A stretch of DNA of 64,000 nucleotides from Henricia sp. BOLD:AAB3569 (lineage: Eukaryota > Echinodermata > Asteroidea > Spinulosida > Echinasteridae): contig JBBELK010000959.1 of the NCBI GenBank assembly GCA_037783545.1, positions 1-64,000 of the forward strand, written 5' to 3'. Numbering within the stretch: position 1 is the first letter of the stretch; each line of letters starts with the position of its first letter. The position numbers and the translations under genes were made by a program. Positions 12,058-21,000 of the stretch are shown here, in pieces. The notes under the pieces are model-generated. The model saw only the letters and a program-made list of their open reading frames with translations. It was not told the DNA's origin and made no database searches.

Positions 12058-12246
12058 AAGCTGTCAAGTTCAAACCCCACCAAACCGTCATCCTCGCGAC
12101 ACGATGTAGAGAATGTTGCGAAGATAAATCAAGCGGCCGAGCGAGAAATCGCCAGGAGTGGAGCTCAGGAGCTGAGATTGCTGCAGAACGAGATTAAAGG
12201 ACTTGACCAGAGAACTTTTTCTGACGTACCACACCCCTCACACTGA
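12058..12246 (+). CDS. Candidate captured 3' terminal exon, protein unidentified
   Basis: The sequence TTAATTCTATTTCAG at 12043-12057 is a good polypyrimidine tract plus 3' splice site. It is followed by 63 in-frame codons ending in TGA at 12244-12246. The peptide is serine-rich at first (KLSSSNPTKPSSSRHD), then strongly helical and charged (NQAAEREIARSGAQELRLLQ), ending near DQRTFSDVPHPSH. Codon use is balanced and GC is higher than in the AT-rich DNA on either side, which is exon-like. No domain is recognised. Upstream exons are not visible in this orientation, so this is probably a gene fragment carried by the element or the last exon of a decayed element gene. The splice acceptor and stop are seen; the exon call is inference. 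Confidence 0.35.
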   Translation, partial: KLSSSNPTKPSSSRHDVENVAKINQAAEREIARSGAQELRLLQNEIKGLDQRTFSDVPHPSH

Positions 12247-12311
12247 GATTTTTACACCATATTTTGTAATATTTTTCTGTTTACCATTCTTAAATTTCGC
12301 ATTCTCAATCT

Positions 12312-12921
12312 GTAAAGTAAATGTTGGCATAGTCGCCATGTCCGCGTGATGTCGCCACCCTATTCATAAGCTATTGTTCATCAATACGTGACTTTACGGT
12401 TCCCCCACAATTCACTGCGCACGGTAGATGGCGCAGTGCATGATGGTATGCAATCCTAGTACACATCGCCTCGGCCCTCACGGCTTTATTGCTCAAGTGA
12501 ATGGGAATACAATGACCGTGCACGGTGCAAGACGCGTTGAGTGCGTGGGCATCTTCTCGGTACACTCGGCGCGTTGTGCACTGTCATTGTATCGCGTTTT
12601 CGGAGTATAAACATTATGACAACCCGTGTCAGTTTTTCACGACGATATAATCCCAAAACAGACATCCGAGGTATATATTACCAGTGAAAATTTCTCAAAA
12701 ACACAAATTTGTCACGTTTTACAAGTTTGAAGCGACCGAGTACTGTCAATTCTCATTCACTTGTGCAATAAAGCTGTGAGCGCAGAGACGATGTGTACTA
12801 GAATTGCATCCCATCATGCACTGTGCCATGTTCCGCGCGCAGTGAATTATGGGGGAACCGTAAAGGCATGTATAGGGTGGCGATGTCACGGACCTTACGA
12901 CTATGCCGACATTTATGTTAC
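12312..12921. mobile_element. Fold-back MITE-like element with nested hairpins (610 bp)
   Basis: Long imperfect inverted arms, 12312-12507 and about 12750-12921, share blocks such as ATAGTCG, GATGTCGCCACCCTAT, TTTACGGTTCCCCC and CATGATGG. A second inverted pair sits inside: 12507-12541 against 12566-12598, sharing CAATGAC.GTGCAC and CGCGTT. Both pairs can fold into a branched hairpin. No transposase frame is present; short open frames in both strands mirror each other across the palindrome and are spurious. The superfamily is not determined because no clean target duplication is seen. Confidence 0.65.
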
Positions 12922-12988
12922 CTTTTCAAAGATGTCATAAGAAAAGATCACCATGCACGGACACCCTCTGGGACCTCGTACACTAAAC

Positions 12989-13350
12989 TAGGAATGGGAA
13001 TTTACGGTTAATTCAAAAACCAGTTTGTAATTATTTCAAGTGTTGGTTAACCGGTTAACCGTTCGGTCGACACCAAGGATTGTTGCTGTTGTTTATACAT
13101 GTATGTAGATGCATTTGCAAATTGCAATGCACACAATCCCCCAGGCCCCCAAAATAACGCTAAAACTTTATTTGCATAGTCAACATTTTACTACGACCGC
13201 ATATAAACTTATTCCAATTTCAAGAAGTCATTACAAACAACCCCCTGAAAACTATTGTAAATTCTTCAAAATTGGGTTTCGTTTAAACTTTACGGAAAAA
13301 CCGGTTTTTAATTTTCTTTCGGTTAACCGGTTAAACGCATCCCATCCCTA
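12989..13350. mobile_element. hAT-like MITE (362 bp) with near-perfect 8-bp target duplication
   Basis: The ends are TAGGAATGGGA and, on the other strand, TAGGGATGGGA, the style of hAT terminal repeats. Flanking octamers are CACTAAAC (12981-12988) and CAGTAAAC (13351-13358), 7 of 8 identical; 8-bp duplications are typical of hAT elements. Near both ends lie palindromic GGTTAACCGGTTAA blocks (about 13046-13062 and 13320-13335). There is no transposase, so it is non-autonomous. Confidence 0.65.
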
Positions 13351-13510
13351 CAGTAAACGTAAATTCATGACACTTTACCTCCTAATTTTGTGTTTTTATC
13401 ATCAAACTAACATTTTTATTATAGGTTTGAACAACGAAATCCTGGGTGTCCGTGCGCAGGTTGCAATATAACAACAAATATTACCCACTAAAAATCAAAT
13501 ATACGAATTT

Positions 13511-13736
13511 CACAAAAAATGACAATTGCAGCGATGCCACATGGTATGGGCGCCGCCATTTGTCTAAATACTGCCTGGGCTAGAATGACTTTTTGCGTAC
13601 AACTTGGTTGACTGTATTGTCATAGGAATGAATTAAAATGCACAAAGATGTCATTCTTTGCCCAGTAATCAGACAAAATGGCAGTGCCCATAGTGCGGCG
13701 ATTCGCTAAAATTGCCATTCTTTGTGAATGATTGTG
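13511..13736. mobile_element. Degenerate inverted-repeat element
   Basis: 13511-13589 pairs with 13650-13736 at about 70% identity, sharing CAAT, ATGGGC, GCCATTT, GTCT and AGAATGAC blocks, around a 60-bp centre. It looks like an old MITE. No target duplication is evident. Confidence 0.5.
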
Positions 13737-14083
13737 ATGATTTTGTTACTGCAAATGATATACATTTAATTGGCCTTTAATACTCCTGGCCAGGTTGTAA
13801 CAAAAACACCAATGTCACACTTTAAGGCTCACAATTTATAGAATTAACCTTTTCATAACTTGCAGTACATTGTACATGTACGGTATTTACATTTTTTTGG
13901 TCCATTTTTGATAAACATTTTACTCGGTCAATATAACTGAAATGGTTCTGTGAACTTATACTATTATAAGCTTCTTTTTTTTATCTGTAGTAGTTGCCAA
14001 ACACTTGCGTTACTAAACATTTCAACGGTGATTTTGCATCATACCAAACATTATTCTTTGTAATAAATTGTTATCAAAGTATA
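13737..14083. other. Unassigned AT-rich DNA
   Basis: I see no gene, convincing repeat or RNA here. The only structure is a weak inverted pair, TTTTGTTAC (13741) against GTAACAAAA (about 13797). Confidence 0.5.
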
Positions 14084-14198
14084 CAGTCGAACACTGATAA
14101 TACGAAGCAATGCTTTTTTCAAGACTGATAATACAAGATTACTGTTAAGACAAGGAATTTCAAAGTCGCAAGGACCTTGTATTAACAGTGTTCGACTG
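14084..14198. mobile_element. pogo/mariner-like MITE (115 bp) flanked by TA
   Basis: The ends are CAGTCGAACACTG..AATAC in inverted orientation, flanked on both sides by TA (14082-14083 and 14199-14200). CAGT-starting ends with a TA duplication are characteristic of the Tc1/mariner superfamily, and the GTCGAAC-type end resembles pogo/Tigger-related MITEs. There is no coding capacity. Confidence 0.7.
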
Positions 14199-14407
14199 TA
14201 TTTTTCAATATTTTTTAACGTGCTCTAGTTTCTGCTCTGCTGCCGTCGTCATGACCCTTCTACATAATGTACAAATGTTTAATAAGTTATACATAAGGTT
14301 TATAGCAATGTGTTTTGTCATTTTTGAATACATTCAAAATACATGTAAACAGACGGAATATTCTGATATGATGTTCAATTTCTGGTTGTTATGGTTTGCC
14401 ATGTTCA

Positions 14408-14446
14408 GGGGGGGGGCGGGGCGGGGGCGGGGCGGGGGGGCGGGGA
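14408..14446 (+). repeat. G-rich tract with quadruplex potential
   Basis: About 39 bases of runs of 4-9 G separated by single C. Six or more G-runs satisfy the usual G-quadruplex spacing. It sits immediately inside the right subterminal region of the large element. The 200 bases before it (14201-14400) are AT-rich with nothing recognisable. Confidence 0.8.
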
Positions 14447-14461
14447 GTCAACATGTTGGCT

Positions 14462-14905
14462 GCTACCCTGTATAAAGGTTGGGAAATGGTTGGTACCATG
14501 TTGGCCCCACGTTGTTCCTACGTCGGTTTAGTGTGGGCACGTTGTTGGGTTAAGGGTGGCTAGACGTTGGCCCGACGTCATCTTTAAATGATACATATAA
14601 GGCTAACGTTGGCCCAACATTGTTTCAACGTTGGGCCGATGTCTCTTGCCGACGTTGGCAGCTACCCTGAATAAAGGTTGGGAAATGGTTGGTACCATGT
14701 TGGCCCAACGTTTGACACTAGTATTACAGGTGGTGCCATTGTTGGCCCCACGTTGTTCCTACGTCGGTTGAGTGTGGGCATGTTGTTGGGTGAAGGGTGG
14801 CCAGACGTTGGCCCAACGTCAACTCTAAATGATACATAAAAGGCTAACGTTGGCCCAACATTGTTTCCACGTTGGGCCGATGTCTCTTGCCGACGTTGGC
14901 CCATC
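14462..14905 (+). repeat. Right subterminal repeat: about 200-bp unit in two tandem copies
   Basis: GCTACCCTG.ATAAAGGTTGG starts at 14462 and again at 14661. The two units match through GTTCCTACGTCGGTT, GGCTAACGTTGGCCCAACAT and GATGTCTCTTGCCGACGTTGG; the second holds an extra stretch of about 45 bases near 14710-14752. Each copy carries several GTTGGCCCAACGT-type motifs, which continue to the right TIR. Frames here read as NVGPT-type repeats and are not genes. Confidence 0.75.
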
Positions 14906-14981
14906 GTAACCTTGATGAGCAAAATCACGCTGGCCCAACGTCATTGGCCCACATTGGGCCAACGCAGAAGCACACATGGTC

Positions 14982-15015
14982 CCAACGTTGGCCCGACGTC
15001 GTGGTGTTATCAGGG
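14982..15015 (-). repeat. Right terminal inverted repeat of the 4466-bp element
   Basis: 34 bp, a perfect reverse complement of the left end, directly followed by the AA target duplication and the resumed satellite monomer. Confidence 0.9.
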
Positions 15016-15017
15016 AA

Positions 15018-18000
15018 GCCTCAACCCAGTTTTTTCTAAACTTTGAAATTTCTCTGCCATTTCCCGGCGAAAGTCTGTCAATTTTTTATGACAAGTGCGC
15101 AATATAGAGAGTTTAGGGCATGCAAAATTTGAAGTTCGTCGGAACATTTTTCGTCCTCCAAATTTGCCGACGTTTGGACCACACTTTGACCAAATTGCCG
15201 AGCCAAACTGCGGTGCGTTAACGACAGTCCGAATGACTGAGCATGCGCACAACTCAGGAGTACCCCAAAGAGGTGTGTACAGACAGCCACGGTTTGCGCG
15301 AGAGCAGTCAGGAAGCCTCAACCCAGTTTTTTCTAAACTTTGAAATTTCTCTGCCATTTCCCGGCGAAAGTCTGTCAATTTTTTATGACAAGTGCGCAAT
15401 ATAGAGAGTTTAGGGCATGCAAAATTTGAAGTTCGTCGGAACATTTTTCGACCTCCAAATTTGCCGACGTTTGGACCACACTTTGACCAAATTGCCGAGC
15501 CAAACTGCGGTGCGTTAACGACAGTCCGAATGACTGAGCATGCGCACAACTCAGGAGTACCCCAAAGAGGTGTGTACAGACAGCTACTGTTTGCGCGAGA
15601 GCAGTCAGGAAGCCTCAACCCAGTTTTTTCTAAACTTTGAAATTTCTCTGCCATTTCCCGGCGAAAGTCTGTCAATTTTTTATGACAAGTGCGCAATATA
15701 GAGAGTTTAGGGCATGCAACATTTTTCGTCCTCCAAATTTGCCGACGTTTGGACCACACTTTGACCAAATTGCCGAGCCAAACTGCGGTGCGTTAACGAC
15801 AGTCCGAATGACTGAGCATGCGCACAACTCAGGAGTACCCCAAAGAGGTGTGTACAGACAGCCACGGTTTGCGCGAGAGCAGTCAGGAAGCCTCAACCCA
15901 GTTTTTTCTAAACTTTGAAATTTCTCTGCCATTTCCCGGCGAAAGTCTGTCAATTTTTTATGACAAGTGCGCAATATAGAGAGTTTAGGGCATGCAAAAT
16001 TTGAAGTTCGTCGGAACATTTTTCGACCTCCAAATTTGCCGACGTTTGGACCACACTTTGACCAAATTGCCGAGCCAAACTGCGGTGCGTTAACGACAGT
16101 CCGAATGACTGAGCATGCGCACAACTCAGGAGTACCCCAAAGAGGTGTGTACAGACAGCCACGGTTTGCGCGAGAGCAGTCAGGAAGCCTCAACCCAGTT
16201 TTTTCTAAACTTTGAAATTTCTCTGCCATTTCCCGGCGAAAGTCTGTCAATTTTTTATGACAAGTGCGCAATATAGAGAGTTTAGGGCATGCAAAATTTG
16301 AAGTTCGTCGGAACATTTTTCGACCTCCAAATTTGCCGACGTTTGGACCACACTTTGACCAAATTGCCGAGCCAAACTGCGGTGTGTTAACGACAGTCCG
16401 AATGACTGAGCATGCGCACAACTCAGGAGTACCCCAAAGAGGTGTGTACAGACAGCCACGGTTTGCGCGAGAGCAGTCAGGAAGCCTCAACCCATTTTTT
16501 TCTAAACTTTGAAATTTCTCTGCCATTTCCCGGCGAAAGTCTGTCAATTTTTTATGACAAGTGCGCAATATAGAGAGTTTAGGGCATGCAAAATTTGAAG
16601 TTCGTCGGAACATTTTTCGACCTCCAAATTTGCCGACGTTTGGACCACACTTTGACCAAATTGCCGAGCCAAACTGCGGTGCGTTAACGACAGTCCGAAT
16701 GACTGAGCATGCGCACAACTCAGGAGTACCCCAAAGAGGTGTGTACAGACAGCCACGGTTTGCGCGAGAGCAGTCAGGAAGCCTCAACCCAGTTTTTTCT
16801 AAACTTTGAAATTTCTCTGCCATTTCCCGGCGAAAGTCTGTCAATTTTTTATGACAAGTGCGCAATATAGAGAGTTTAGGGCATGCAAAATTTGAAGTTC
16901 GTCGGAACATTTTTCGACCTCCAAATTTGCCGACGTTTGGACCACACTTTGACCAAATTGCCGAGCCAAACTGCGGTGCGTTAACGACAGTCCGAATGAC
17001 TGAGCATGCGCACAACTCAGGAGTACCCCAAAGAGGTGTGTACAGACAGCCACGGTTTGCGCGAGAGCAGTCAGGAAGCCTCAACCCAGTTTTTTCTAAA
17101 CTTTGAAATTTCTCTGCCATTTCCCGGCGAAAGTCTGTCAATTTTTTATGACAAGTGCGCAATATAGAGAGTTTAGGGCATGCAACATTTGAAGTTCGTC
17201 GGAACATTTTTCGTCCTCCAAATTTGCCGACGTTTGGACCACACTTTGACCAAATTGCCGAGCCAAACTGCGGTGCGTTAACGACAGTCCGAATGACTGA
17301 GCATGCGCACAACTCAGGAGTACCCCAAAGAGGTGTGTACAGACAGCCACGGTTTGCGCGAGAGCAGTCAGGAAGCCTCAACCCAGTTTTTTCTAAACTT
17401 TGAAATTTCTCTGCCATTTCCCGGCGAAAGTCTGTCAATTTTTTATGACAAGTGCGCAATATAGAGAGTTTAGGGCATGCAAAATTTGAAGTTCGTCGGA
17501 ACATTTTTCGACCTCCAAATTTGCCGACGTTTGGACCACACTTTGACCAAATTGCCGAGCCAAACTGCGGTGCGTTAACGACAGTCCGAATGACTGAGCA
17601 TGCGCACAACTCAGGAGTACCCCAAAGAGGTGTGTACAGACAGCCACGGTTTGCGCGAGAGCAGTCAGGAAGCCTCAACCCAGTTTTTTCTAAACTTTGA
17701 AATTTCTCTGCCATTTCCCGGCGAAAGTCTGTCAATTTTTTATGACAAGTGCGCAATATAGAGAGTTTAGGGCATGCAACATTTGAAGTTCGTCGGAACA
17801 TTTTTCGACCATCAAATTTGCCGACGTTTGGACCACACTTTGACCAAATTGCCGAGCCAAACTGCGGTGCGTTAACGACAGTCCGAATGACTGAGCATGC
17901 GCACAACTCAGGAGTACCCCAAAGAGGTGTGTACAGACAGCCACGGTTTGCGCGAGAGCAGTCAGGAAGCCTCAACCCAGTTTTTTCTAAACTTTGAAAT

Positions 18001-21000
18001 TTCTCTGCCATTTCCCGGCGAAAGTCTGTCAATTTTTTATGACAAGTGCGCAATATAGAGAGTTTAGGGCATGCAAAATTTGAAGTTCGTCGGAACATTT
18101 TTCGACCTCCAAATTTGCCGACGTTTGGACCACACTTTGACCAAATTGCCGAGCCAAACTGCGGTGTGTTAACGACAGTCCGAATGACTGAGCATGCGCA
18201 CAACTCAGGAGTACCCCAAAGAGGTGTGTACAGACAGCCACGGTTTGCGCGAGAGCAGTCAGGAAGCCTCAACCCATTTTTTTCTAAACTTTGAAATTTC
18301 TCTGCCATTTCCCGGCGAAAGTCTGTCAATTTTTTATGACAAGTGCGCAATATAGAGAGTTTAGGGCATGCAACATTTGAAGTTCGTCGGAACATTTTTC
18401 GTCCTCCAAATTTGCCGACGTTTGGACCACACTTTGACCAAATTGCCGAGCCAAACTGCGGTGCGTTAACGACAGTCCGAATGACTGAGCATGCGCACAA
18501 CTCAGGAGTACCCCAAAGAGGTGTGTACAGACAGCCACGGTTTGCGCGAGAGCAGTCAGGAAGCCTCAACCCAGTTTTTTCTAAACTTTGAAATTTCTCT
18601 GCCATTTCCCGGCGAAAGTCTGTCAATTTTTTATGACAAGTGCGCAATATAGAGAGTTTAGGGCATGCAAAATTTGAAGTTCGTCGGAACATTTTTCGAC
18701 CTCCAAATTTGCCGACGTTTGGACCACACTTTGACCAAATTGCCGAGCCAAACTGCGGTGCGTTAACGACAGTCCGAATGACTGAGCATGCGCACAACTC
18801 AGGAGTACCCCAAAGAGGTGTGTACAGACAGCCACGGTTTGCGCGAGAGCAGTCAGGAAGCCTCAACCCAGTTTTTTCTAAACTTTGAAATTTCTCTGCC
18901 ATTTCCCGGCGAAAGTCTGTCAATTTTTTATGACAAGTGCGCAATATAGAGAGTTTAGGGCATGCAACATTTGAAGTTCGTCGGAACATTTTTCGACCAT
19001 CAAATTTGCCGACGTTTGGACCACACTTTGACCAAATTGCCGAGCCAAACTGCGGTGCGTTAACGACAGTCCGAATGACTGAGCATGCGCACAACTCAGG
19101 AGTACCCCAAAGAGGTGTGTACAGACAGCCACGGTTTGCGCGAGAGCAGTCAGGAAGCCTCAACCCAGTTTTTTCTAAACTTTGAAATTTCTCTGCCATT
19201 TCCCGGCGAAAGTCTGTCAATTTTTTATGACAAGTGCGCAATATAGAGAGTTTAGGGCATGCAAAATTTGAAGTTCGTCGGAACATTTTTCGACCTCCAA
19301 ATTTGCCGACGTTTGGACCACACTTTGACCAAATTGCCGAGCCAAACTGCGGTGTGTTAACGACAGTCCGAATGACTGAGCATGCGCACAACTCAGGAGT
19401 ACCCCAAAGAGGTGTGTACAGACAGCCACGGTTTGCGCGAGAGCAGTCAGGAAGCCTCAACCCATTTTTTTCTAAACTTTGAAATTTCTCTGCCATTTCC
19501 CGGCGAAAGTCTGTCAATTTTTTATGACAAGTGCGCAATATAGAGAGTTTAGGGCATGCAAAATTTGAAGTTCGTCGGAACATTTTTCGACCTCCAAATT
19601 TGCCGACGTTTGGACCACACTTTGACCAAATTGCCGAGCCAAACTGCGGTGCGTTAACGACAGTCCGAATGACTGAGCATGCGCACAACTCAGGAGTACC
19701 CCAAAGAGGTGTGTACAGACAGCCACGGTTTGCGCGAGAGCAGTCAGGAAGCCTCAACCCAGTTTTTTCTAAACTTTGAAATTTCTCTGCCATTTCCCGG
19801 CGAAAGTCTGTCAATTTTTTATGACAAGTGCGCAATATAGAGAGTTTAGGGCATGCAAAATTTGAAGTTCGTCGGAACATTTTTCGACCTCCAAATTTGC
19901 CGACGTTTGGACCACACTTTGACCAAATTGCCGAGCCAAACTGCGGTGCGTTAACGACAGTCCGAATGACTGAGCATGCGCACAACTCAGGAGTACCCCA
20001 AAGAGGTGTGTACAGACAGCCACGGTTTGCGCGAGAGCAGTCAGGAAGCCTCAACCCAGTTTTTTCTAAACTTTGAAATTTCTCTGCCATTTCCCGGCGA
20101 AAGTCTGTCAATTTTTTATGACAAGTGCGCAATATAGAGAGTTTAGGGCATGCAAAATTTGAAGTTCGTCGGAACATTTTTCGACCTCCAAATTTGCCGA
20201 CGTTTGGACCACACTTTGACCAAATTGCCGAGCCAAACTGCGGTGCGTTAACGACAGTCCGAATGACTGAGCATGCGCACAACTCAGGAGTACCCCAAAG
20301 AGGTGTGTACAGACAGCCACGGTTTGCGCGAGAGCAGTCAGGAAGCCTCAACCCAGTTTTTTCTAAACTTTGAAATTTCTCTGCCATTTCCCGGCGAAAG
20401 TCTGTCAATTTTTTATGACAAGTGCGCAATATAAAGAGTTTAGGGCATGCAACATTTGAAGTTCGTCGGAACATTTTTCGTCCTCCAAATTTGCCGACGT
20501 TTGGACCACACTTTGACCAAATTGCCGAGCCAAACTGCGGTGCGTTAACGACAGTCCGAATGACTGAGCATGCGCACAACTCAGGAGTACCCCAAAGAGG
20601 TGTGTACAGACAGCCACGGTTTGCGCGAGAGCAGTCAGGAAGCCTCAACCCAGTTTTTTCTAAACTTTGAAATTTCTCTGCCATTTCCCGGCGAAAGTCT
20701 GTCAATTTTTTATGACAAGTGCGCAATATAGAGAGTTTAGGGCATGCAAAATTTGAAGTTCGTCGGAACATTTTTCGACCTCCAAATTTGCCGACGTTTG
20801 GACCACACTTTGACCAAATTGCCGAGCCAAACTGCGGTGCGTTAACGACAGTCCGAATGACTGAGCATGCGCACAACTCAGGAGTACCCCAAAGAGGTGT
20901 GTACAGACAGCCACGGTTTGCGCGAGAGCAGTCAGGAAGCCTCAACCCAGTTTTTTCTAAACTTTGAAATTTCTCTGCCATTTCCCGGCGAAAGTCTGTC

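Larger units (their letters stand above)
10550..15015. mobile_element. 4466-bp non-autonomous DNA transposon with perfect 34-bp TIRs, inserted in a satellite monomer
   Basis: The element starts CCCTGATAACACC and ends in its exact reverse complement; the two ends are identical over 34 bp (10550-10583 and 14982-15015). Removing it together with one AA (10548-10549 or 15016-15017) restores an uninterrupted monomer (CAGG-AA-GCCTC), so the minimal target duplication is AA. Because of a GG/GGG ambiguity it could be read as up to GGAA. Both subterminal regions are filled with variants of GTTGGCCCAACGT in both orientations, as expected of transposase-binding subterminal repeats. No transposase motif is visible, so it is probably mobilised in trans. 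The 2-4-bp duplication and the ends do not let me name a superfamily. Smaller inverted-repeat elements are nested inside. Confidence 0.85.

Noticed and set aside
12371-12610. Short frames on both strands at 12371-12610 and 12823-13011
   Set aside because: They are mirror images across the arms of the fold-back element and have no protein-like features.
13109-13471. 120-codon frame, including an exon-like piece after TTTTATTATAG at about 13422
   Set aside because: Most of it crosses the hAT-like MITE. The short piece after the AG is too small and lacks a recognisable sequence.
14662-14928. 88-codon minus-strand frame with NVGPT repeats
   Set aside because: It is the translation of the GTTGGCCCAACGT subterminal motif.
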